64,000 bases of DNA from contig VXAZ01008025.1 in NCBI GenBank assembly GCA_013399875.1, positions 62,001-126,000 of the forward strand, given 5' to 3'. The DNA comes from Gymnorhina tibicen (Eukaryota > Chordata > Aves > Passeriformes > Artamidae). A program made the translations under genes and the position numbers. Numbering within the stretch: position 1 is the stretch's first letter; every line of letters begins with the position of its first letter. Of the stretch, positions 24,427-36,511 are shown one piece after another. Under the pieces are notes generated by a model. It was not told the origin of the DNA. It ran no database searches and was given only the letters and a program-made list of their open reading frames with translations.

Positions 24427-27231
24427 CTGAGGAAGGACAGATGAAATTGCTCTTACAGGATAATTCCAAATACAGTGGTTTACTGAAATAACAGTAGTAC
24501 TTCTGGGTTAATGTTCAGATCTTGCACTTCGTGCTTAAACAAAAAGAAGTAGCAAGGCTTATTTTTGTTTTGATAATCTCCAGTTAAAGGGTGTAAGTTC
24601 AACTCCCACCACCAATTTTCCCTTATAAGTCTCTTTAATAAGGACTGAAAAATATGTTTCTGGCACATCTGTGTACAGATTCTGTGACAAAATCAGAGAA
24701 TAAGCTATGGCTTCTACATAAATAATCATTAGGCACTTAATGTAAACATTCATAACATCAGTGAGAGAAGAAAAGTTCATAACCTTCTAATTCCTAGTTA
24801 TTTCATTTGACCAGTTTCCTTCCTGGACATTACTGCAGGTCTGTGCTGTTATCAAAATCTACCACTTTATTACACCGTAGACATGTAGCCTGCCTTCTAG
24901 CCTTACTTCTACAGTGGGCATTAACCAAAATCATAAGACACTTAGAATGATTTGTATCTCTTATAGCCAAAAAGGTCTTTTCCTTTTTCACTTGATCATT
25001 ACACCTTTGAGGTGGTATTTACTGTCTCTCTCCAAACCCCACAGACTGATAAGGAAATCTGCTGGATGGTTTCAAAGTCATACTGACTAAACAGAACTGT
25101 AAGAGACTGAAAACCCAAATCCCTTTGTCTTTATTTGAAAGACAAAAGTTTCCCCTGCATCTTTGTCTTTGAAAAGCACATGCAGAAATGTGTGATGGCA
25201 GAAATTCAACCCACACCAAAGTGAACACTGTTTTCTTGATGACTTTCTGCCTCATTTATGGGAAAAGGAGATATGGCTTAAACACTATCGATTTGTTTAG
25301 TCCTGCTGTCTCCTTCTTTTGTAGCTGCCTTTTCTAAACGGTGTACTGGCCAAGTAGAGGATTGTTGACACCATTCGTCATGGATTCCTCATGCCTTGGA
25401 TAAATTCTGTTTGCTAACAATCACTTTATAAAATCTGCACCTCTTTATTTCTAAGGAATACTATCTCACTGAGATGTGTAATTTTGTAATTCCTTTCCCA
25501 GTCTTACGAACAGTCTTATGAATATTCCATTAATTGGAACATGTTGAAAACTGGGGGAAGCAGACAGAAATCCTTAGAGTTGTTCGTGTTTCCCCGTGTC
25601 CCATTTTGTTTTGATGTGCATACTCTTTTCATTTTTGTGCTTTTTTTTCTGATTTTAATATGATAAAAAATGTTATTTTCTGTAACAAAATATTTTCTGT
25701 AAATTCTTATTGAGTCAAAATTATGGGAAATACTGATGAGAAAAAGTAGGGCTGTAATAGCAGTAAGAGCTTATTACTGGTTACTGCCTATCAGAAACTG
25801 CTATTACAAAAAGGCTGCTATTGCACTGCAAGTGTATAAAACAGAACACGAAGAAACACTTCAGATACAGAATTATTCACTTGCTAACTAACATCAGTAA
25901 TTAAAATAGTCAGCCACCAATGCTTATGGGATGACAACACACGTATTTGTTACTATCTTCAGCAATGTGAAGGAGTTCTTAAGATGACTCTGTAAATTGA
26001 AAGCACAGACATGATTTTGTAATGGCTGACCATTTCCTTGAGGAATTAGAGGGTTTGCCACAGAGAACATGCATTCATTGCACTACTGGCACTCTATCAG
26101 GTGATGCAAACTAGGGATGCCATGTATAGATATGAATCAGTTTTGTGACAAAATGTGAACTATTGCTTGAACAATCAGTTTACACTAAGAGTAAACAAAT
26201 TTTGATGCAAGTGTTGAGGACCTTTATAGGCTCATTGCAGCATTCTTTAACAAAGTTTACAACAGAAATTAAATTAAAACGGCACCCCATGAACTAAAGC
26301 TCCTGATGCCTTGTCTCACATTTCTTTCTGTCTCATTAACTTGGTCTGGTAACTATTATCCAGACAACCGTGCATGCAAATATTGAGAGTAGCTCCTTAA
26401 TAGTGCACCATCTTGACTTAGATGGTGCTTTAATATGGAGCTTGATGGCCATTTGGTGAAAGGGGCTTTAAACTAAAGTATTGCTGATACCTGAACTGGT
26501 AATGAAAGAGGGATAAAGCAGCTCAAGTTTCAACATTGCAAAACACATTGCATGTGCAGCTTTCCAGCTGCTTACGCAACTACCCTGGTAAGGAACTACC
26601 TTCTGCTGCTCTAATGCTGCTCTGCATCATGACCACTACCATTCTTCTCTCTCTGGAAAGAGACTGCCTTGAAGGAATAATTCAGAGATGTTACTTTACA
26701 CAATTTATAAATTGCATTCACTTTCGCAATGACAACAAGCCTCAGTTCCTAAGCACTGCAGAGTTTGTCTGCTGTTTTTACTACCTTTATCAGCTGCAGG
26801 ATGGAAAGTGGAAAACTGTCAGTGACTGAAATTCAGACTGAATCTGAGTCTGGTTCTGGTTCCTGGATCTCCGATCAGAATCTCTGATTTGGATTGTTTA
26901 TTCAAAGGGACAAGTTGGTTTTATACACTTTCCCAAGACACAGCACCTCCCTTCATGGTAACTCTCACCACACAACCCATTCCGTGCTGTCACGTCAGCA
27001 ATGGACCTTTTAAATGTCCTTCTATGGGGTGATCATGCACTGCTCACCCGTCTGTCAGCTTCCAGCAGGCTCCTCTCTGTAGGGGCCTGCTGCGTGACAC
27101 CTCCTCCCACCAGAGTCTGTGCTGCCATGTGCTCCTTTGTGCTGCCATGTGCTTCTTATCTTTCCCCACAGAAAACTTCATACTGCATGTCTTGCTTTGA
27201 ATGTTTATGATTACATTCATGTTTAGACAAC
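24427..27231. other. Unique non-coding sequence with a few motif-like sites
   Basis: No gene is supported. A POU-type octamer ATGCAAAT (26374-26381) and a 9-bp hairpin (26405-26428) occur close together. A 97-codon frame at 26536-26829 has no recognisable domain. Confidence 0.5.
26405..26428. repeat. Short perfect inverted repeat
   Basis: GCACCATCT and AGATGGTGC form a 9-bp perfect stem around the 6-base loop TGACTT. It lies 24 bp after an octamer motif. The function is unknown and could be chance. Confidence 0.6.
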
Positions 27232-27478
27232 TGTAGGCCTGGAGGGAACCTTCTAAATTATCTGCTTCAAGAAAGGAACAAGCATGTATCAAACACTGAA
27301 GAAAACACTTTTCTTTGCTGTTCTGGAAAAATTTTTAGTATTACAGATTCTACAACTTTCCTAAGCAGCAAATTCCATTGCTTTACTACGCTGTTACTAA
27401 GATGTACCTAATGTCTAGCCTCAGTCTTTTTCCTTAATTTTAAAGCTGTTTTATCCTATCCTAATAGATTGCTTCCCT
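27232..27478 (-). mobile_element. Ancient, strongly diverged CR1-like LINE fragment
   Basis: Reading on the plus strand, AGGCCTGGAGGGAACCTTCT is followed by a TTCTACAACTTTCCTAAGCA segment. After these come CCATTGCTTTACTACGCTG, CCTAATGTCTAGCC and TTTTATCCTATCCTAATAG. The order and spacing match the reverse complement of old amniote CR1 3' regions as I remember them. Divergence is much higher than in the other CR1 copies here, pointing to an older insertion. Confidence 0.6.
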
Positions 27479-30400
27479 ATTCTAACTTAGACAAGCTGTA
27501 ATTTTTCACTTTCCTTCGTTTTGCTGTCCTCCTCTAGATGCAGGCTGACCCACTTGTTCTTGAAATGTGGACTGTATTCAAGATGCCGCTTCAGCAGCAA
27601 AGAGTAGAACAGCTCATACGTGGAACTGCAAAGGAAACTCTGCCCTCTTGCCTGGAACATGCTCAAGACAGAGGAAATTTCTGGAATATTACACATCAAA
27701 AATCACTGAAATGTCTGCTGTACTTCTGCCGACAATAATTTTTTTCCCAAAGATCTAAAACCTGGCAAAATATAGGAGTAGAAAAAATACATTTCTGATA
27801 TGAAGACCAAGTCCTTGCCAAACAGAAAGCTGCAATGTCCAGAACACAGGAAGATTCAAGTACTAGGTCTTAACATTTCCGAATTCCTCTCTTAGAAGGA
27901 TCTGTTTTGATTGTTATTCTCTCGTATCAAACTTCTCCTCAGGTAAACAGAGTGCAGCAGACACCTGACAAGAAAACATCAATCCAAAATATTGAAATCA
28001 TCTTGACCTCAAAGAACTCAAAACAGATAATGGGAAAACATTATATACTTTTGCCACAGACCATTCAAAATCAGGTTTGCTTACTTTTTAAAAAAACGTT
28101 TTAAAAATTTTTTTGTCCTGATAAGTATGCAGAAAAAGAAAGAAACCTGTCAAGAAAATCAACAGATATAGAAAAAATAACACAGAATATAACTTGGCTT
28201 TAATTAAAGTGTTTCCTCTGAATTTCTGTAAGACAGTGGAAGCCTGAGCCAGCAATTTATTTTGGGTAATTAAATCTGTTTCCTTCCTTCACATTTTGTT
28301 ATAGCAAAGAATATTTATGCCAATCTTTTTCAGAAAATGTAATGCATTTGGAAATAGTTGAATAAATGTCTCTCAGTAATGATAGACTAGAAGTCCAAAT
28401 CTGTGGTCTGAAAATGTATTGAAGGATGAAAATGTTAAGCAGAAAGAAAAACAGATTATTGGCATACTGGAATGCAGGTAACACTGGGCAGCAAAACCAA
28501 GTTGAGGTAGTCAATCATGCATTTAAGAAAACTGTACCTGATCAAAATAATGACGGCACAGGTAATTTCAACAGAGCACTTGAAGCAAAAAGAGAGAGAT
28601 ACTGGTTTTAAGACTCCTAGGAATTGCTACTGAGAGCTTTGGGTAATGACTCATGCAGGGTGAACTAATAACAGCATTACTATGTGTGGTTTAAAATTTC
28701 AAGTCTGTAGTGTTACTTATTTTTACAACAAATAGCACTTACAGAGTGACAATACAGAGCACTACTATCTCATCCAAAGTGGGGGTCTTTTACACTTAAA
28801 CAGTAAAATATTAGAAACAAGTATTTTCATCTTCCTACACCTGCCACTATTTGTTTTTATAAAAATGAACTCATAAATTTTCATCTTTTAAATACCTATG
28901 GTCCAAAACCAAAAATTATTCAAATTTGGTCTGGAGTTTTGCAGTGTCTTGAAACTATAGCTTAAATTAAACGTACAGTGACTTTGCACGTGTGGGGGTG
29001 AGTGTGGAGGAGGTTAGGAATGAAAACTTGGAAGCAAGCTCTTCTTCCAGTGATAGTTGTTTGTGTAACGGAGACCAGATTCATAGGGAATTTACTGCAG
29101 AAGCATGATGGAGCTTGTCGCATTTTGTCCGGCTTATCTACTCTTCTTATGATGACAGCTCCTACAGTGCCTTGGAATCTGCATAACACAGCTGTTCTTT
29201 CAGTGGAGAAGCTGATTGAGGCAGTGGGCTACTGGAGCAAGGAAGAAATGTGGAGTAAAATAATAGGCAACAAGGCTCCATCTTCTGCAGACAGCAAAAA
29301 AAATTGCTGGCAAAGATGGAGAACTTTTCCTCACTTTAGGAAATGAGATAGTGCTCTTCCAAAGAGGACAGTTGACCAGTGGCACAGCAGATTTGAGATT
29401 CTTTAGCTGCTGGAGGGTGCCAAAGGGCAGTAAAATTCTAATGTCAGCTGGAGGGTCCCCAGCATATGTTTAAATTTTTATAAATAATCTAATATGGGGT
29501 ATTTGTATGTGCATGTGTTAAGGCGGAGGAGTCCTCCCAAATCCCTCAAACTGCATGAAAGCTCGAAGACTGCTTTAAAAATCTTTAAACTTAAAATTAA
29601 GGTGGTTATGAGATACAAAGAAGGAAAGAAGGAAGTTGTTAGCTTACAGCTGTGAATCTTGTCAATCAGGAAGAAACTCTGTGAAGTTGCAACAGCCAGT
29701 CAGACCATCCTTCTGTGCAGGATCTCTGCAGTAAAACCTTTCTTTAACATTGCTGCAGCAAGTACACCTATCATTCAATAACTCTTCCCAGATGCTCCAT
29801 TACATAGTAGGAAATACAATGTCATTTTAAGAATGAAGTAGAAGTTTCAGGATCAAAAGGGTATGGGCACAACGATGATTTGGTTGTCACATTTTTTTAT
29901 TTCCACCTTTATTGACCTTATTTTTTCAATCATGAAAACATATGGACATTCTGGGTTTCTTGACTGATTTTTCTATTGTCCTCTGCGAACACAAAGGCAT
30001 GAAGTTACATAGTGCCCAAAATACCAACCAGAACCTGTACTTTACTCTAAGTCACTGGGAAAGGCACATGATATTCCTCTGCTTCAGAGGAATATAGGTC
30101 AGCAAGGTTAGGGAAACCATTTTCCTTTGGCTGTGACTCCTTGGGAGCAAATCACTGGAGATGACTTCAGCACTTTGTAGTTGTGTTCAGTTTTGTTTGA
30201 CTTCATTCCCCAGGTAACACCTGTATATAGAAAGGATTTTTGGTCCTGGAGCTCCATAAATTGAGTGAAGAACTTAACGAGCATCAGTTACTTTCCTACC
30301 ACAGGCTTAATACCTAATTTTTACTGGGAATCTTAAGTGTTTGGCTACAGTTTAGCAACAAGATTAAAAAATCAAATGTCATAAAATAGTCTAAGAGAAG

Positions 30401-33400
30401 GTGCTAAATGCAACCTATAGGAAGACAGATTAAAAACAAATGCTTATGCTTTCATTTAATAGGAGGCTCAAGCACTTTTTCCAGATGTCCATGAAGTGGT
30501 ACATTTAATGTGAAAACCATTTAATATTATAAACATGCCCGCATTATCCAATTCTCTGTTCATGATTTGGATGTATTCAATTTGGGAAGATACAGCAATG
30601 ACTTACGGTTGATGTTAAATGAAATCAACACTTGGTAATCCAGGCCTTTCATTAACTCAGTCTTTGTGTAACAAAGCCTGTGATCCTCTCCCTTTTCTGA
30701 CTTATTTCTTCTTTACATTTATATACAGCCAAGAAAATGGCTTATTTAGCAGGGAGGAGCCATTAAAGAGACCTTACTGGAAAATCACATGTTAGAAAAT
30801 ATATATTATTTTTCTCCTAATTCTTGTTTACAAGAAGCATAACACTGCATAATTTATGTCAGTGAAAAAAGGGTGTATTAAAGTAGAAAAATGTTAAGGT
30901 TGTGTCTCATGACCTTTCTTGGTGGTGCTGTTTCCCGGGGTTTTTGTACAGAGAGCATTGGCTGAGGTTAGAGAACAGCAAATATTTGTGCCAAAGTTAA
31001 CTAAGGGGGAAAATGACATAACTCATTGCAAAATGGTTGAAATACCTTAAACCGTGTAGTATCCCATCAGACAACTTGCTCTAAGACTTAACTAAGTCAG
31101 GAAACTATTCTGACACTGTAGCTTTGTGTTTGGGAAAGAACTTAAAAAATCCCTGAAGGTTAACTTTTTCAGCATTTGACACCACTAAATTGTCTAGAAA
31201 ATTGTCTTCAAATGGATTTATTGAATCCATGACTAATGCTATGATGGACTTGTCTGGAATGATATAATATTTTACCAGCATCAGCCATTCTGGAGAAAAA
31301 TTATGTTCAGTCTTTTGAGAAATTTGTCATATTCTGGGCCCTCCTTTCATTCATTAGCCCTCACAATTCTTCTGACAAGACCACAGGGAGAATTATTCAG
31401 GCAACTTTATTTATATATTGTTTTAGATGTTCCTTTTCAGGTCAGGATTTTGTTGCTCTTTTACAGTTTTTCTAAACAGAAATAAAAATTTATAAATCCC
31501 TACACAACAAAGCAAATCTTACTTTACCCAGACCCAGGCCTACAACTCCAGGCTTTTATTCTTAACACATTTCTCAGGGCAGTGTCTATTTTTAATTTTT
31601 TACCTTTTTTTTACAAAATGTGCTTATGTTAGTTGTCTCCCACCTATCTGCCTTACCTACACCATGTATATTCTTTTTCCTCTTCTCATTCTTGTTCATT
31701 CAGGAAGCTCTCCAAAGTAATTACTATTGCTGAAAGGATTATTGAAAAACAAATGGGTTCTAACACCTTCTGTAAAACACAGCCAGTATTGTGGTTCTTA
31801 TAAAAACAGTTCCAGTTATAAATGCAAAATAAGAATAACAGTTCAAATGTCACCATGACTGTTGCCTTATAAATTCCTTACATGTATTTGTGCAACGAGC
31901 CATGACTATGCAGCAACATCTCAGAACAAACATAAATTTCAGAAGCTGATGAAAGACAGTGAAGCACTGTTTGTCTGTATGAAGACTACACAATTTGGTA
32001 TACACTGTCTTATGGATTAGTAAAATTCAAGAGAAATGGTGCTCAAATGTGACAATGTCTCCACAAAGTGATTGGTCTCTGCCTGTAGAGTGTCAACATT
32101 CCAAGCTTGATTTAAAAATATTGCTTTAATTTGATCACTTCTTTTTCTGTCTAAATGGGACATAATTTAAAAACTAATTTTTGAGCGTCAGCTGAAAAAG
32201 AAAAAAACCATTTGTGCTTAGCTAGTTCATCAATATGTCAGATAGAAGCACCTGCAGTAAGGACTGAAATGTGTTCCTAGGTGCAGTAAGATAGGATGGA
32301 ACCTTCTGAAAAGTCATAAAGAACTATTTCCAGCATAATACCCTTTTCTAAATTGAAAGGTGTAAAGATCACCTCTAGGGTAGTTATGTTATTTTCCTGC
32401 TTTTGGAAAGCCCAAAAGCTTTGATCTGATCCGGTTTGTACTACATCTCTAGCAGGACATATATAGAAATCGGACTGTACAGAAATCAGAATTCCTCTCT
32501 GCCTTAATGTAAAACCACGCAAACTTCATGCTTTTTGAGTTGTTCCATATATCATCCACGTATACCTGATACACTTATTTCAGTTTGAGCCACAAAGTGT
32601 CTCCGAGATTCCCAGCGAGGTTTATGACCATGCTCTTGTGCAAGAAAGTTCATGCTGTCTTTTTCTATTGAAAGTCATTTGTGTAACACTACACTTACTT
32701 TTCTCCAAGTGAAGTCAAATCACAGTTATTCTGTTGTGACTGAATTCACTGAGGTCAGCATATTTTCCTTTGCTTTCAATGAATAAAACTCAACTATACT
32801 CTTACTATTGACACCTGATCACAGGCAACTTTGCATTTTAGATATTTGCATTTCAAACCCACATTCTGCCATTCCAGTTATTAAGCAGATTCAATCTTAA
32901 ATGTAAGAAATGTTTTGCATATCTTGAACCCCCAAAGGCTGCCAAGAGCTTCCTGTCATGCAAAGTCCACATCTGCTGCAAATGGGAGCTCCCCTGGTTT
33001 ACCTGGGAGCAGACCTGGGCCTGCATTCCCCTAGTCCAGACCCTATTGAATAAGGGATATTCTTGGAAAGACTATATAAACCAATGAGTAAGTCAGTGAC
33101 CCCAGATTATGTGTCAAACCTCACCTGGCACATCTCAGATCATACATATACCTGTAGTGACAAATATTAATGCAATGAAATCAAACAATAAGCTCATCAT
33201 GTGGTCCCCATCCCTCACTTTGAGGTGAGCTCTCCATCCCTCACAGATCAGACAGCTGAAGTCCAAGTGCTAAGGATCACATCCATAATATACAGAATGT
33301 GCTGTTCATAACCATGCTGTGCAGGTGTTTGATGCAAGGCAAAATAATCTGGGAAAAAGGAATGTGATGTCAAAGGCATCTAGAGCCAGAGAGTGGAAAC

Positions 33401-33703
33401 TAAATACTGCCAGCTCATTATATGAAAGGGGAGTCATCAGGATGGGAGTCATGGTGAAGAGTTGCCCAAGGGGCAGACAGCATCTATCCCCACCCTGTCC
33501 CTGGGGCTGTCATGGGTCTTCAGTGCCCAGGGCTTCCAACATACCGAAGACAGCTTTTCCCATCCATCACAGCTGGCCGTGAAGGTGCGTCCCAGTCTGC
33601 TTTCAGATACAGGATGAGAAATGCATCCATTGCCTCCAAAGGGGTCTTACCTGTGGGTTTAGCAGGAAGGCTATTTTCCTAAATAACCTTGATAAGTTCA
33701 GAC
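27479..33703. other. Long unique non-coding stretch
   Basis: No gene is supported. A 114-codon plus-strand frame at 29002-29346 opens at GTG (first ATG seven codons in) and has no recognisable domain. A TATATAA-like box lies near 33072 with nothing recognisable downstream. The block 30530-30740 has a texture like conserved non-coding DNA, but more weakly than 22.4-23.2 kb. Confidence 0.5.
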
Positions 33704-34895
33704 TGAATCACAGAATAACCTGAGTTGGAAGGGATCCACAATGATTATCAAACCCCACACCTGGCCCTACACAGCCTGAAAGTATTGTTCAAACACCTCT
33801 TGAACTCTGTCAGGCTGGTGCTGTGACCACTTCCCTGGGCAGCCTGTTCCAGTGCCCAGTCACCCTCTGGGTGAAGAATCTTTTTCTAATTACCCAACCT
33901 AAACCTCCTCTGAAACAATTTCAGGCCACTGGTCACCACAGAGGAGAGATCAGTGCCTGTCCCTCCTCTTCCCCTCACAAGGAAGTTGTAACTGCAGTGA
34001 GGTCTCCCTTCGGTCTCCTCCAGGCTGAACAGACCAAGTGCCCTCAGCCACTCCTCACACGCTTCCCCTCAAGGCCCTGCACCATCCCCGTGCCCTCCTT
34101 TGGACACTCTCTAACAGCTCAGTGTCTTTTCTGTATTGTGGCACCCAGACCTGCCCCCAGCACTCGAGGTGAGGCCGCCCCAGTGCAGAGCAGAGCGGGA
34201 CAATCCCCTCCCTTGCCCAGCTGGCGATGCTGGGCCTGATGCCCCCCAGGACACGGGTGGCCCTCCTGGCTGCCAGGGCACTGCTGACTCATGTTCAACT
34301 TGCCATCAACCGGGACCCCCAGGGCCCTTTCTACAGTGCTGCTCTCCAGCCTGTCATTCCTCAGTCTGTCTGTACATCCAGGGCTGCCCCATCCCAGGTG
34401 CAGAATCCAGCACTTTCTCTTGTTGAACTTTACATGGTCGGTGCCTGCCCATTTTTTTCACTTGTTAAGGTCTTTCTGCAGGGTCTTCCTGCCCTGGAGA
34501 GAGCCAACAGCTCCTCCCAGTTTTGTATCATCTGTGAACTCCTCCCATCCAGTCCCGCATCCAAGCCATTTATGAAGATGAAGAGCACAGGGCCTACAGA
34601 ACACCCCTAGTGACAGGTACCCAGTCTGATGTCACCCCATTCACTGTAACCTTTTGTGCCTGACCCCTGAACCAGTTGCTCATCCCTTGCATTTTGTGCT
34701 TATCCAGCTAAGCACTGGATATTTTGTCCAGAAAGATACTGTGAGAGAGACAGTATCAAAAGCTCTGATGGAATCAAAAAAGATTATATCCACTGGCTTC
34801 CCTTGGTCAACTAGGTGTATTACCTTGTCATAAAAGGGAATCAGGTTTGATAAACAGGACTTTCCTCCCGTTGGCTGTGACCAATAATGTGGTGT
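33704..34895 (-). mobile_element. CR1 LINE, 5'-truncated, about 1.2 kb, with RT palm fragment
   Basis: The left end is the CR1 3' terminus (TGAATCACAGAATAACC, GAGTTGGAAGGGATCC). It then passes through the 3' UTR (GACCACTTCCCTGGGCAGCC, GGGTGAAGAATC) into ORF2 read on the minus strand. The polymerase motif survives as F-T-D-D-TKLGG (FTDD at 34527-34538). The 5' end fades near the segment complementary to a GTTGGCTGTGACCAAT block. It looks like a different, probably younger, CR1 subfamily from the copy at 6978-8104, since match to the remembered consensus is better. The plus-strand frames of 87-138 codons over it are antisense and not genes. Confidence 0.93.
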
Positions 34896-36210
34896 TTCCC
34901 TTCTTTGTACCCCTATCTAGAAGGAAAAAAAATGCTTTTATGCACTTCTGACGCAGTCTTGTCCTCCCCTTCACAGAACAGGCAACATCTTGCAGTAATA
35001 AGCACTGGCAAGCAGCCTGCAGGACACTGGCCAGGCTGGCACACTGATAGTTTCCTCTGTTTTGCGAATTAAGAAAGGAAGGTATAAGCCAGAAACCCAA
35101 CCCATCTGGTTTATACAGTCCTTAATTAAATGAAGTGATTTTGGTATCTCCCACTGATAGGTGATATGACAGGAAAAAGGGTATAGTTTGTATGTGGAAA
35201 ACATGTGACTGAACCAAATTTGCAGCCTTGTTTTGAATACAGCCATTACTGTGTGTGTGTGCGTGTGTGTATGCATGACATATCTTTCCACATGTCGGAT
35301 TAAATCCATCTGTAGCACAAACGGGTCTGTCTCAGAAAGTTAGTCATAGGAGGGTCAAGCCTGCAGTCAGCACTCACCATTCTGTAAAGGCTTTAAAGAT
35401 TATATTTGTTTAGTGGCAAGTCAGTGGCGACATCTTAGGTGCTAATGCTGATCCTGCTGGTTTCCTACAGACTAAAGCTATAATGGAATTATCAGGTCAC
35501 CTGCACTTTGCATACTCTAAAGTGGTTTAAGTTCCCTGTGATAAGGCAAATTCAAACAAATGGGCTTGTGTATTCCCATCCTATAACTGCAGCCCTTTCT
35601 GAAACTAGGGAAATAAATGTAAAATATTACAAAATTATTTATGGTTTCTACAATATAGAAGCAATTAAGGACGAACATAAATCTACTGTAGATATATTTT
35701 TCTAACCTGAAAATCAGGTAGAGATTTCTGAATTGACATACGCTGTCATAATATCTCTACAAAATCAGATGTTTCAGATGCTCCATGTATTAGTCAGTTA
35801 AAAAAATGAAAATTATCTTAAATCATGCAGAACTCCACTGGATGGTTCAAAAATAATTTGTGTCAAGTTTCAGGATAATGAAGGTGTGCAAGAAGGGGCT
35901 CAACCAGTCACTTGCTGTCTGCAAACATCAGCATTTGAAAAATGCAAGAAACCATAGGCTTTATTCCATCAAATATTTAATTCAAGTCTTAGCCTCACGT
36001 AGAGATATTTACATATATAATATCTACAAACATAATCCCTATGTCTACAACTAAGGAAAACAATGTACTGTAGCATAAATGTTACATAAAGGGAATCGTT
36101 CTGCAGAAGTTGACCTTCTGTGGAGAACACTGAGCTTCCTTCTGTAACCCATATTCCAAGCAATTTGAAAGCGAATCAGTCCTTGTCCATTGCAGAAACA
36201 CAGCATATAT
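34896..36210. other. Unique sequence with a GT microsatellite
   Basis: No gene is supported. The only structured element is the (GT)n tract at 35250-35272. A 115-codon antisense frame crosses that tract and is not meaningful. Confidence 0.55.
35250..35272. repeat. (GT)n microsatellite
   Basis: Alternating TG units run with one GC interruption. Confidence 0.85.
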
Positions 36211-36511
36211 AGAATCATAGAATGGTGGTGGTTTGAAAGGATCTTAAAGATCGCCTCGTTCCAACTGCCCCGTCATGGGCAGGGACATCTCCCACCAGAG
36301 GAGGTTGCTCTGAGACCTGTCCACCCTGGCCTAGAACACCTCCGGGGGTGGGGCATCCACAGCTTCTCTGGGCTACCTGTTCCAGTGCCTCACCACCTTC
36401 ACAGTCAAGAGTTTCTTCCTAATCTAATCTAAATCTACCCTCTGTCAGTTTAAATACATTCCCGCTTGTCTTGTCACTACATGCCTTTGTAGAAAGTCCC
36501 TCGAGCTTTGA
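36211..36511 (-). mobile_element. CR1 LINE fragment, 3' 300 bp
   Basis: It begins AGAATCATAGAATGG, then carries CATGGGCAGGGACATCTCCC, GGGGCATCCACAGCTTCTCT, TTCCAGTGCCTCACCACC and AGTTTCTTCCTAATCTAATC. These are all reverse-complement CR1 3' UTR landmarks in the correct order. It is truncated at its 5' side near 36511. Confidence 0.95.

Noticed and set aside
24560..24690. Minus-strand frame after a good acceptor (GATTTTGTCACAG), reading TDVPETYFSVLIKE
   Set aside because: No acceptable donor lets it join the 24268-24426 exon in phase; it runs to a stop. It could still be a terminal exon, but nothing supports that.
33823..34610. Overlapping plus-strand frames of 94-138 codons
   Set aside because: They are antisense to the CR1 element at 33704-34895, whose coding strand is minus.
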